NCBI GenBank assembly: GCA_016180765.1
Contig: JACPAP010000063.1
Location: 1 to 7,689, forward strand
Length of the DNA stretch: 7,689 bases
Origin: Gemmatimonadota bacterium
Lineage (GTDB): Bacteria > Gemmatimonadota > Gemmatimonadetes > Gemmatimonadales > GWC2-71-9
Reading direction: 5' to 3'
Shown: positions 1 to 6,482 of the stretch, piece by piece
Layout: the number at the start of each line of letters is the position of its first letter
How positions within the stretch are numbered: position 1 is the first letter of the stretch
Notes under the pieces: generated by a model
Databases searched by the model: none
Told to the model about the DNA's origin: nothing
What the model saw: only the letters and a program-made list of their open reading frames with translations
Program-made: the position numbers and the translations under genes

Positions 1-212
1 TCGCCGCGGCGATCCTGGACACCATGCGGCGGCCGCGCCTCGAGGTGGCGGTTCCCTCGGGACGCGGCCTGCCGGCCAAGCTGCTCGCCTGGTCGCCTGG
101 GCTACTACACCGGTTGTACCCGTTGCTCCAACGCTGGGGAGGGGCACGACGTGACCAGTTCGCCGCCGCTTCTGCCGCTTCTGCCGCTCCTGCGGCCCCG
201 AGGATCACATGA
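1..212 (+). CDS. C-terminal fragment of a probable short-chain dehydrogenase/reductase
   Basis: The open frame enters from the left edge (first full codon at position 3) and ends at the TGA at 210-212, so only about 69 C-terminal residues are visible. They begin AAAILDTMRRPRLEVAVPSG and continue with a basic, amphipathic stretch (AKLLAWSPGLLHRLYPLL). This resembles the tail of many classical NAD(P)-dependent SDR oxidoreductases, where a helix carrying 'A.aI...l.rrr.ev.vP' is followed by a hydrophobic, Arg-rich end. The Rossmann core and the YxxxK catalytic motif lie outside the window, so the assignment rests on the tail alone. The last 17 or so residues are a low-complexity Ala/Ser/Pro run encoded by a 9-base tandem repeat. 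The stop codon overlaps the start of the prenyltransferase gene as ATGA, so the two are almost certainly co-translated. A redox step on a lipid or prenyl intermediate would fit the neighbours, but that is inference. Confidence 0.6.
   Translation, partial: AAAILDTMRRPRLEVAVPSGRGLPAKLLAWSPGLLHRLYPLLQRWGGARRDQFAAASAASAAPAAPRIT
165..191 (+). repeat. Three tandem copies of a 9-base unit in the SDR tail
   Basis: The unit GCCGCTTCT occurs at 165-173 and 174-182, and again at 183-191 with one T-to-C change. It is in frame and encodes Ala-Ala-Ser, Ala-Ala-Ser, Ala-Ala-Pro in the C-terminal tail of the dehydrogenase. It looks like a slippage-prone, dispensable linker or tail rather than a regulatory element. 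Confidence 0.7.
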
Positions 213-1192
213 CTGGCCAGGGACTGCTCGCCTTCGTGCGCTGGTACGTCATCACCATGCGGCCGTACCTGCTGTTCGTTTCCGGCATCACGGGAATCTT
301 GGGGCTCGCGCTGGGGCCGGCCATCGGCTTGAGCTCGGCGCTCCTGGCGGGCTCCGCCTTCTTCCTTTCATACGGCTTTGGGCAGGCGCTCACCGACTGC
401 TTTCAGCTGGACACGGACTCTCTTTCCGCGCCGTACCGGCCGCTGGTGCAGGGCCGTCTCAGCCGCCGGCAGGTGTTGGCGGTGAGCCTCGCCGGTCTCC
501 TTTTCTGCGGCGCGCTCCTGATCCGGCTCCACCCGCTCAACGCCCTGTTCGCCGGGCTCACCGTCTTCGGCCTGGCGACTTACACCTTCTTCAAGCGGCG
601 CTGGTGGAGCGGGCCGTTCTACAACGCGTGGATCGTGGCGTTGTTGGTCGTGATGGGCTACCTGGCGGCGGTGGGGGCCGACGCTGCGCCGGGTGTCCAG
701 AGACTGCTACTCGGGTGGCCCACTGGGCTCACCGGGGCATTGATCGTCGCGTTCTTCGGGTACGCCAACTTCGTCCTCACTGGTTACTACAAGGACCTCT
801 CCGCCGACCGGGCGACGGGCTACCACACGCTGCCCGTCAGGTTCGGCCTCAGACCGTCGGCTGTGGTAAGCGACGGGTTCGCGGTCCTCGCCCTGGCCGG
901 CGTCCTGGTGGCCGGTGTGCCGCAACTCCCGGGATGGACGTGGTCGATGCTACCTGCGGTGGCATTCGTTGCCGCGGGTTCCGTCGCGGCGACCGCCGCG
1001 CAGATCCGGCTGCATCGAGTGCGGGATGAGGGCGATGCTCACGTCGCCATCGTGCCGGTGGTGCACGCCTACGTGTTATGGCTCGCGGGCCTCGCTACGT
1101 TGTATCAGCCCGACTGGGCGCCGGCGCTGCTCGTCTTGTACGCGGCCTTCGCGGTCACCATGGCCCGGCGACCCGAAACGGAGCAGATCTGA
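209..1192 (+). CDS. UbiA-family membrane prenyltransferase
   Basis: A 327-residue, strongly hydrophobic protein with roughly eight or nine predicted membrane segments, the usual size and layout of UbiA enzymes. These transfer a prenyl chain from its diphosphate to an aromatic or glycerol-phosphate acceptor within the membrane. The second Asp-rich motif is textbook: D196-x3-D200-x3-G204-x2-TLPV-x2-G213, preceded by N187. The first motif is present but altered: T62-D63-C-F-Q66-L-D68-T-D70, followed by PYRPLVQGRLS (75-85). Asp63 and Asp70 match the canonical outer aspartates, while the usual leading Asn is Thr and the middle Asp is Gln. The PYRP ending recalls the chlorophyll-synthase and tocopherol-type branch more than E. 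coli UbiA. The start at 209 overlaps the previous stop (ATGA) and has GAGG at 200-203, five bases upstream. The stop lies one base before the lipid kinase gene. Donor and acceptor are unknown. Confidence 0.9.
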   Translation: MTGQGLLAFVRWYVITMRPYLLFVSGITGILGLALGPAIGLSSALLAGSAFFLSYGFGQALTDCFQLDTDSLSAPYRPLVQGRLSRRQVLAVSLAGLLFCGALLIRLHPLNALFAGLTVFGLATYTFFKRRWWSGPFYNAWIVALLVVMGYLAAVGADAAPGVQRLLLGWPTGLTGALIVAFFGYANFVLTGYYKDLSADRATGYHTLPVRFGLRPSAVVSDGFAVLALAGVLVAGVPQLPGWTWSMLPAVAFVAAGSVAATAAQIRLHRVRDEGDAHVAIVPVVHAYVLWLAGLATLYQPDWAPALLVLYAAFAVTMARRPETEQI

Positions 1193-1193
1193 C

Positions 1194-2129
1194 ATGCTCG
1201 TCCTCCTCAATCCCGCCGCCGGAGGGGGACGCGCGCTGGCGCGTTGGCAGGGCATCGCGCGAGACCTCGAGCGTCGCTGGGGACGATTCGACATACACGA
1301 GACTCGAGCTCTGCGCCACACGGTCGGACACATCGCGGACTCGCTCCGCCACGGCGAGCGCCGCTTCGTCGCCGTCGGGGGCGACGGCACCGTTCACCTG
1401 TTGATCAACGCCCTCGCGACGACGGCCCGGCCTGCCGTCCTGGCGCAGGTGACGATCGGTGCCGTTGGGCTCGGCTCGAGCAACGACTTCCACAAGCCGT
1501 TCCGGAACGAGGCGGCAGCCCGGGGCGTCGTCCCGAGCAGGCTCGAGTTCGGTGCCGCCACGGCACACGACATCGGCCTCCTCCTCTACACCGACGCGGA
1601 CGGCGTCGCGCGCCGCCGGTACTGGGCCAACAACGCGAGCATCGGTGTGACGGCTGACGGTAACCATCGCTTCAACACGCCGGACCCGGTGCTGAAGTGG
1701 CTCAAGCGCCTGGCTACGGGGCCCGCCATTGGCTATGCGGCCTTGCGCGCGCTGGCGGCTCACCGCCCGCGGCTGATGACGCTCCGAAGCGACGAGCAAC
1801 CGGCGGTGACGGTAAGCGTGTCCAACCTCGGGGTGGTCAAGAACCCGCACTTCGCCGGCTCGCTCAGGTACGACTCGCCTCGCCAGTCGGCCAGCGGCCA
1901 GTTCTACGTGCACCTGCTCGAAGGGCAGCCGGTTCCGCGACTGCTCTCGGCGCTCCTGGGGCTTGCCCGCGGGTGCTTCACGGGGCGAGACGGCAGTCGC
2001 TCGTGGAGCGCGTCGCGCCTCGCGGTTGAAGCGCCGGATCCATTCGCCATCGAAATGGACGGGGAGGTGGTTCTGGCACGGCGCGCCTGCTTCGCTATCC
2101 TGCCACGCTGCCTCAAGATCTGTCCATGA
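1194..2129 (+). CDS. Diacylglycerol/sphingoid-type lipid kinase (DAGK catalytic domain)
   Basis: A 311-residue protein of normal length for the YegS/DgkB/LCB5 lipid kinases, which move a phosphate from ATP to a lipid hydroxyl at the inner face of the membrane. Visible motifs are the N-terminal N6-P-A-A-G-G-G nucleotide loop, GGDGT at 62-66 (the family signature), GLGSSNDF at 92-99 (usually GTxNDFA), a D126-I-G strand motif, NNASIG at 146-151 and a C-terminal E287-M-D-G-E that normally helps metal binding. The frame is open further upstream (to 915), but the ATG at 1194 places the first beta strand right at the N-terminus, sits one base after the prenyltransferase stop, and has GGAG at 1180-1183, so I chose it. 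The stop overlaps the next gene's start (ATGA). The NDFHKPF continuation (97-103) is not the common form and may mark a subfamily. The substrate could be a diacylglycerol, a sphingoid base or a prenyl alcohol; sequence alone cannot say. Confidence 0.9.
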   Translation: MLVLLNPAAGGGRALARWQGIARDLERRWGRFDIHETRALRHTVGHIADSLRHGERRFVAVGGDGTVHLLINALATTARPAVLAQVTIGAVGLGSSNDFHKPFRNEAAARGVVPSRLEFGAATAHDIGLLLYTDADGVARRRYWANNASIGVTADGNHRFNTPDPVLKWLKRLATGPAIGYAALRALAAHRPRLMTLRSDEQPAVTVSVSNLGVVKNPHFAGSLRYDSPRQSASGQFYVHLLEGQPVPRLLSALLGLARGCFTGRDGSRSWSASRLAVEAPDPFAIEMDGEVVLARRACFAILPRCLKICP

Positions 2130-3166
2130 ACGCCGCAACGACGTTGCCAAGGGAAGTGGCGCTGCTGGAGCGTTTGGCCGGCGGATTCAGCCGCTCGGCC
2201 CTCCAGTGCAACCAGCGTCATGAAAGCGATGCCGAGTTGATCCGCCTGCCCGGGAGCCCGTCCGTCCTGGCGCTCACGACGGACGCGATCTCGGAGGAGA
2301 TCGAGTCGGGTCTCTACAGCGATCCGTATTGCATCGGCTGGATGACGGTGCTGGTGAACGCAAGCGACCTCGCAGCCGTCGGCGCCGCGCCGGTCGGCAT
2401 CCTCTTGAACCAGACGCTCCCGTCCGACATGCCGGAGCAGGAGCTGGAGGCCCTGCAGGGCGGCGTCCGCGATGCCTGCTCCGCCTGCGGCCTTCCGGTC
2501 CTGGGCGGCGACACCAACTTCGGCGCGCGGCTCCACATGGGAGCCTGCGCGGTCGGACTCATCCCAGACGGCCAGCCGCTGACCCGGCGTGGCGCCACAT
2601 CGGGCGACCGCGTGTTCGCTTCGGGCCCTCTAGGACTGGGCGGGGCGTTCGCCTTCGCGCGGATGATGCAGCCGGATGCCGATCCCCCGGCGTTTCGGCC
2701 GACGCCACGACTGGCGGAAGGACAGCTGGTGCGTCGCTACGCGACCTGCTGCATGGACACCAGCGATGGGGCCATCAGCACACTGGACGAGCTGTCGCGG
2801 TTGAACGGCGTGGGCTTCACCCTGGGCGCGCTGGACGGAATACTCCATCCCGCCGCCCTCACCGCGGCGCGAACGGCACGACTACCTCCCTGGTTCATGC
2901 TGGCGGGACCCCACGGGGAATTCGAGCTGCTGTTCACGGTCCCCGAGCCGGCGGTCGCGGCGTTCCGTGCCGAGGCTCGAGGCCTGGGTTGGGAGCCGAA
3001 GGAGATCGGGGTCGTGAGCCCGGGACCGGAGACGAGCATCTCCGTAAGCGGCCGCTCCGTGCGCCTCGACACCCGCGCGGTCCGCGATGCGTTCGCCGAC
3101 GCCGGCGGCGACACGCGGGCCTACCTGGCGAGGCTCTTCGGCCTCAACGCCGGTCCTGGGCCATGA
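2126..3166 (+). CDS. ThiL-like kinase of the AIR-synthase (PurM) superfamily
   Basis: A 346-residue protein that follows the thiamine-monophosphate kinase (ThiL) plan. An N-terminal ATP/Mg-binding half carries N78-A-S-D-L-A-A-V-G-A (ThiL: NxSDLAAMGA) and G127-G-D-T-N (ThiL: GGDTT), then PLTRRGATSGDRVFASG (151-167). M210-D-T-S-D-G matches ThiL 'LSDG', and HGEFELLFTV (263-272) matches ThiL 'GEDYELLFT'. ThiL phosphorylates thiamine phosphate to the diphosphate. Two key sites differ: the N-terminal GDD is replaced by E33-S-D35-A, and the Asp-Tyr of GEDYEL is replaced by one Phe. This is probably a paralogue with another substrate rather than housekeeping ThiL. Its start overlaps the lipid kinase stop (ATGA) and there is no strong Shine-Dalgarno sequence, so translation is likely coupled. 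Placement beside a lipid kinase and a UbiA enzyme suggests that it converts a lipid monophosphate to a diphosphate (inference). A selenophosphate-synthetase-like or HypE-like role is less likely. Confidence 0.82.
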   Translation: MNAATTLPREVALLERLAGGFSRSALQCNQRHESDAELIRLPGSPSVLALTTDAISEEIESGLYSDPYCIGWMTVLVNASDLAAVGAAPVGILLNQTLPSDMPEQELEALQGGVRDACSACGLPVLGGDTNFGARLHMGACAVGLIPDGQPLTRRGATSGDRVFASGPLGLGGAFAFARMMQPDADPPAFRPTPRLAEGQLVRRYATCCMDTSDGAISTLDELSRLNGVGFTLGALDGILHPAALTAARTARLPPWFMLAGPHGEFELLFTVPEPAVAAFRAEARGLGWEPKEIGVVSPGPETSISVSGRSVRLDTRAVRDAFADAGGDTRAYLARLFGLNAGPGP

Positions 3167-3255
3167 GGCCGCGGACTTGAGTCCCGAACTCGCGCTTTCC
3201 TCCCCTACCGAGCATCTTTTCCCGATCCCAACCACCACGCTGAGGCATCGACGCC
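3167..3255 (+). other. Intergenic gap between ThiL-like gene and deacetylase gene
   Basis: These 89 bases separate the operon from the deacetylase gene. A pyrimidine-rich stretch runs from about 3194 to 3236. An AGG at 3242-3244 lies 11 bases before the next ATG and could serve as a weak ribosome binding site. A 4-bp inverted repeat (3179-3182 with 3188-3191) is too short and lacks a T-run, so I do not call a terminator. I see no convincing promoter, so the deacetylase could be co-transcribed or have its own start. Confidence 0.4.
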
Positions 3256-4230
3256 ATGAAGCGACCGCTGGCCGTCTCCTGTGTGCTCCTGGTCGCCGCC
3301 TGCGCCCCCGAGCCGCCCCGAACCGCGACCGTGAAGCCGGGCTGGCAGTGGACCACGGACTCCGTGTTCCGGGTGACCAACGCCGTCCGCGCCGGCAGAA
3401 GCCTGCAGCCCCAGCGCTGGCCCAACAACGCCCGCGTGGCCGTGCTGCTGTCGTTCGACGCGGACAATGAAACCATTTCGCTCCGGTTCGGTGAGCCCAC
3501 GATCGGGGCCCTGTCGCAGGGCCAGTATGGCGCGCGGGTCGGGCTGGACCGGGTCTTGAGCCTGCTCGACCGGTACCAGATTCCCGCCACGTTCTTCATT
3601 CCCGCCGTGAGCCTCATGATCACGCCTGACATGGCAGACCGGATTCAACGCGCCCGGCGGCACGAGTTCGGGGTGCACGGCTGGATTCACGAGATGAACG
3701 TGACCCTCCCCCGAGACGTGGAGCGCCGGCTGGTGCAGCAGGCCATCGATACCTTGGCGCGGCTCACGGGCGAGCGCCCGGTGGGGTACCGCGCGCCCTC
3801 GTGGAACTTCAGTCCCAACACGCTTTCCATCATCCAGGAACTGGGCTTCCTGTACGAGAGCTCCCTGATGGCGGATGAGCGCCCCTATGAGCTGATGGCC
3901 CATGGCGAACCCACCGGGATCGTGGAGCTGCCGGTGGAGTGGATCCTGGACGACGCCCCGCTGTTCAATCCGCAGGGGAACAGCTACAGCTCACCCCGGG
4001 ACGTGGCGCAGGTCTGGATCGACGAGTTCAACAAGGCCTACGATGAAGGGACGATGTTCTTGCTGACCATGCATCCGCACGTCATCGGGCATCGGTCACG
4101 CATCGTGGCACTGGAGCAGCTGATTCAACACATCCGCGGTCGCGGGGGCGTGTGGTGGGCGACCCATCGGGCGGCGGCAGAGTACGTGCGGGAGCAAGCC
4201 GGGATGGGCCGGAGCGCGCCCGACGAATGA
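3256..4230 (+). CDS. Lipoprotein polysaccharide deacetylase (NodB/CE4, PgdA/PuuE-like)
   Basis: A 324-residue protein. The N-terminus MKRPLAVSCVLLVAAC is a lipoprotein signal peptide with lipobox V13-A-A-C16, so the mature protein should be lipidated at Cys16 and face the periplasm. A NodB-homology domain fills residues 60-310. Motif 1 is S66-F-D68-A-D70-N-E, with Asp68 as probable catalytic base and Asp70 as metal ligand. Motif 2 is H141-G-W-I-H145-E, giving the two metal histidines. Motif 3 is R179-A-P-S-W-N-F-S, and a late H273-P-H-V-I-G-H-R-S-R supplies the catalytic histidine region. The SFDADNE, HGxxHE and HPHxxG forms are those of the Helicobacter PgdA/allantoinase PuuE branch, not classical chitin deacetylases. 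Likely reactions are removal of an N-acetyl group from a cell-wall or surface glycan, or hydrolysis of a cyclic imide or amide. No residue needed for zinc chemistry appears lost. It lies 89 bases after the operon above, and any functional link to it is uncertain. Confidence 0.88.
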   Translation: MKRPLAVSCVLLVAACAPEPPRTATVKPGWQWTTDSVFRVTNAVRAGRSLQPQRWPNNARVAVLLSFDADNETISLRFGEPTIGALSQGQYGARVGLDRVLSLLDRYQIPATFFIPAVSLMITPDMADRIQRARRHEFGVHGWIHEMNVTLPRDVERRLVQQAIDTLARLTGERPVGYRAPSWNFSPNTLSIIQELGFLYESSLMADERPYELMAHGEPTGIVELPVEWILDDAPLFNPQGNSYSSPRDVAQVWIDEFNKAYDEGTMFLLTMHPHVIGHRSRIVALEQLIQHIRGRGGVWWATHRAAAEYVREQAGMGRSAPDE

Positions 4231-4424
4231 CGCCTATGTGACCGGTGGAATCGAGACCATCGCGTCCCGGCACGGCGGCATGAGGACAAAACCGGAGGCG
4301 CTTCCAGCGTCCCGTGGTGCCCCTACCACGCAGCTTCCCGCCCCCGTTATCATGCGCGGGTGCTCAACATTTCCTGCGTCTCCTGCGTTTCTCACAGGTA
4401 GTGCCACGTACGGGGTTTTCTCCG
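4231..4424 (+). other. Intergenic region upstream of the TonB-dependent receptor gene
   Basis: This 194-base gap is the longest in the window and probably carries the receptor promoter. Its contents are the inverted repeat at 4313-4330, a -10-like TATCAT at 4348-4353 without a clear -35 partner, two direct copies of TCCTGCGT at 4372-4379 and 4381-4388, and GGGG at 4412-4415 as a weak ribosome binding site nine bases before the ATG. A frame in phase with the receptor stays open back to a GTG at 4314, but it does not resemble a signal peptide. I checked for a cobalamin-riboswitch signature and did not see one. Confidence 0.45.
4313..4330. promoter_or_regulatory. Perfect 6-bp inverted repeat, possible operator
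   Basis: CGTGGT at 4313-4318 and ACCACG at 4325-4330 are exact reverse complements separated by six bases (GCCCCT). The element lies 18 bases before a -10-like TATCAT, so it falls where a repressor or activator could act on the receptor promoter. No T-run follows, so it is not an intrinsic terminator. A short palindrome can arise by chance in GC-rich DNA, so the functional call is tentative. Confidence 0.25.
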
Positions 4425-6476
4425 ATGCTATTGAGCTCACGCCTAGGGGTGCTGGTACTCGCCGCGCTCGCCGCGGTGCCCGCGGCGGCTCGTAGCCAAA
4501 CCGACACCACCGCTCGGAAACGCGACTCGCTGCGCGTCCACCAGTTGAGTGAGATCGTGGTACACGGGGTCCATGCCGTGCCCGCGCCGCTGCCGTACAC
4601 CATCGTGGAGATCGAGCCCAGGGCGCTGAAGCAGATCGACGCGGTGGCGGTGGCGGACATCGCCCGCCTGGTGCCGGCGGCCCGCATCCAAACCAATTCG
4701 CGCGGCGAGACGCTGGTGTACCTGCGCAACGCCGGCGAGCGCCAGGTGGCCGCGTTCCTGGACGGCGCGCTGCTCAACGTGCCGTGGGACAATCGGGTGG
4801 ACCTGAGCCTGGTGCCCGCCTCCATGATCGCGGGCGTCTCGGTGGTGCAGGGCATCCCGCCGGTGGAGTACGGCACCAACGTGCTGGGCGGCGCGGTCAA
4901 CCTGACGTCTCCCTCCTGGGGAGATGCGAGCGAACACGTGGAAATCGGCGTCACCGCCGGCACCGGGAGCCAGCTCCAGGGCTCGCTGGCCGCCCGGGGC
5001 AGCTCGGGACCGTGGACCTACGCCGCCGCGTTCGGGCACTCCACTCGCGACGGCCTCCCGCTGCCCGCCGCCGCCAATCTCCCCTTCAGCCAACCCGACC
5101 CCGACCTCCGCACCAACACCGACGCTCGCATCACCAACGCCTCCGGACGCGTCGTACACCAGGCCGCGGGTGGCACGGAGGTAGGCCTTTCCGTGTTTCA
5201 TTTGGATGCGGAAAAGGGCGTCGCCCCCGAAGGACACAAGGACCCCGCCGTTTCCAACGTCCGTTTCTGGCGCTACCCCGTCTGGCGCAACACCATGGGC
5301 ATCCTGAGCGCTCGGGGGACGCTGGGCGCGGCGGCTATCTGGAAGGGTGCCGCGTGGATGAATCGCTTCCGCCAGACGATCGACTCGTACGCCTCGGTGA
5401 GTTACGACAGCCTGGAGAGTCGAGAAGAAGATCACGACTTGACCGTAGGCGGCCGGCTGGTGGCGCAGCGCGGCATCGGCAGCAGCGCGTTCAAGCTGGC
5501 GCTGAACGGCCTGACCTCGACGCACAAGCAGCGGGACCTCGATCTCGAGCCCCGTGGGCAGCCGGTCGCGGGACAACCGTTCTCGCAACTCACCTATCAA
5601 CAAGTGGTGCTCAGCACGGGTGCGGAGTACGAAGTGGACCCGATCGAGCGGCTGGACCTCACCCTGGGCGCGAGCTTCGATGCGATGTTCGCTCCCAGCA
5701 CCGGCGACAAGCCGTCGATCGACCCCTTCACCGATTACAGCGTGACGCTGGGCGCGGGCTATCGGATCGACGGTGGCTGGCAGCTGCGGCTGGGCGCCGG
5801 ACGCAAGAGCCGGTTCCCCACCATGCGGGAGCTGTTCGGCGAAGCGCTCAACCGGTTCCTACTCAATCCGGATCTCCAGCCGGAATCATCCGTGCTCACC
5901 GAGATCGCCTTGGGGATCAGACGGCCGACGTTCCAGGCGGAGGTCATCCCCTTCGGCACGTTCACCTCGAACACCATCGACCAGCAGTCGGTCCTGGTCG
6001 CCGGCGAGACCCACCCGCGCCGCCAGCGCATCAACCTGCGGGGCAGCCGAGTGCTGGGTGTGGAGATGACGACCACGCTCCTTGCCGGTCCGGATGTCAC
6101 CGTGGCCGGGCACCTGACCGTGAGCCACGTGCGCCGGCTCCAGGACTTGCCGAGCGACCCGGTCTACCTCTCGGAGAAACCGTCAACCCTTGGCCGCCTG
6201 GCCGCGAGCTACACGCCGCCGCTGGGGGCCTCCGGGCTGGTCGAGGCCACGTACACCGGCCGGGCCTACTCGCTGGACGACAACAACCGGTTCGTGCCGC
6301 TGCCCACGTCGTTGGTCCTCAATCTCCGAGCGGCATACCGCTTCGCCCTCTCGGGGGAGCGCTCCCTCGAGCTGTACCTGCGGGTGGACAATGCCACGGA
6401 CCAGCTGGTGGTACCGCAGCTAGGTCTGCCGGAGGCGGGCCGGGCCGCGCAGGGCGGAGTCAAAGCCAGTTTCTGA
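4425..6476 (+). CDS. TonB-dependent outer-membrane receptor
   Basis: A 683-residue protein in the usual range for TonB-dependent receptors, which import siderophores, cobalamin, metals or sugars using energy passed from TonB. I chose the ATG at 4425 because it gives a clean signal peptide (MLLSSRLGVLVLAALAAVPA, with cleavage near A-R-S24/Q25). Longer in-frame starts back to 4314 add a non-signal leader. S42-E-I-V-V-H-G48 resembles a TonB box. The plug domain spans about 55-162, with YLRNAGERQVAAFLDGALL (99-117), DLSLVPASMI (126-135), V138-x-VVQG and the plug-closing EYGTNVLGGAVNL (148-160). The rest is a beta-barrel, with the conserved N481-P-D-L-Q-P-E487 and a final Phe683 as expected for outer-membrane assembly. 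No N-terminal carboxypeptidase-like or STN domain is present. The substrate is not readable from the sequence, and no SusD-like or siderophore gene is adjacent. The gene ends 6 bases from the convergent flavoprotein gene. Confidence 0.92.
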   Translation: MLLSSRLGVLVLAALAAVPAAARSQTDTTARKRDSLRVHQLSEIVVHGVHAVPAPLPYTIVEIEPRALKQIDAVAVADIARLVPAARIQTNSRGETLVYLRNAGERQVAAFLDGALLNVPWDNRVDLSLVPASMIAGVSVVQGIPPVEYGTNVLGGAVNLTSPSWGDASEHVEIGVTAGTGSQLQGSLAARGSSGPWTYAAAFGHSTRDGLPLPAAANLPFSQPDPDLRTNTDARITNASGRVVHQAAGGTEVGLSVFHLDAEKGVAPEGHKDPAVSNVRFWRYPVWRNTMGILSARGTLGAAAIWKGAAWMNRFRQTIDSYASVSYDSLESREEDHDLTVGGRLVAQRGIGSSAFKLALNGLTSTHKQRDLDLEPRGQPVAGQPFSQLTYQQVVLSTGAEYEVDPIERLDLTLGASFDAMFAPSTGDKPSIDPFTDYSVTLGAGYRIDGGWQLRLGAGRKSRFPTMRELFGEALNRFLLNPDLQPESSVLTEIALGIRRPTFQAEVIPFGTFTSNTIDQQSVLVAGETHPRRQRINLRGSRVLGVEMTTTLLAGPDVTVAGHLTVSHVRRLQDLPSDPVYLSEKPSTLGRLAASYTPPLGASGLVEATYTGRAYSLDDNNRFVPLPTSLVLNLRAAYRFALSGERSLELYLRVDNATDQLVVPQLGLPEAGRAAQGGVKASF

Positions 6477-6482
6477 GCACCC

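Noticed and set aside
915..1193. N-terminal extension of the lipid kinase by 93 codons
   Set aside because: The extension lies wholly inside the prenyltransferase gene, is Arg/Ser/Cys-rich, and comes before the NPAAGGG loop that normally begins the family; the ATG at 1194 fits better.
1155..2150. 331-codon minus-strand frame over the lipid kinase
   Set aside because: It has no recognisable motif and overlaps a well-supported kinase with GGDGT and NDF motifs on the other strand.
3171..3211. TTGAGT at 3177-3182 as a -35 box and a nearby hairpin as a terminator
   Set aside because: No acceptable -10 lies 16-18 bases downstream, and the only inverted repeat has 4 bp stems without a T-run.
4314..4424. 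Longer GTG start for the TonB receptor
   Set aside because: It adds 37 Pro/Leu/Arg-rich residues before a good signal peptide; an outer-membrane receptor should begin with the signal peptide at 4425.
4231..4424. Cobalamin riboswitch upstream of the receptor
   Set aside because: The fragment AGTGCCACGT near 4400 loosely recalls the B12 box, but the rest of the conserved core could not be found and the gap is short for a full element.
4443..5603. 386-codon open frame on the minus strand inside the TonB receptor gene
   Set aside because: High GC leaves long antisense frames open; its translation is low-complexity and Arg/His/Gly-rich with no family signature, whereas the plus-strand frame has a signal peptide, plug and barrel.
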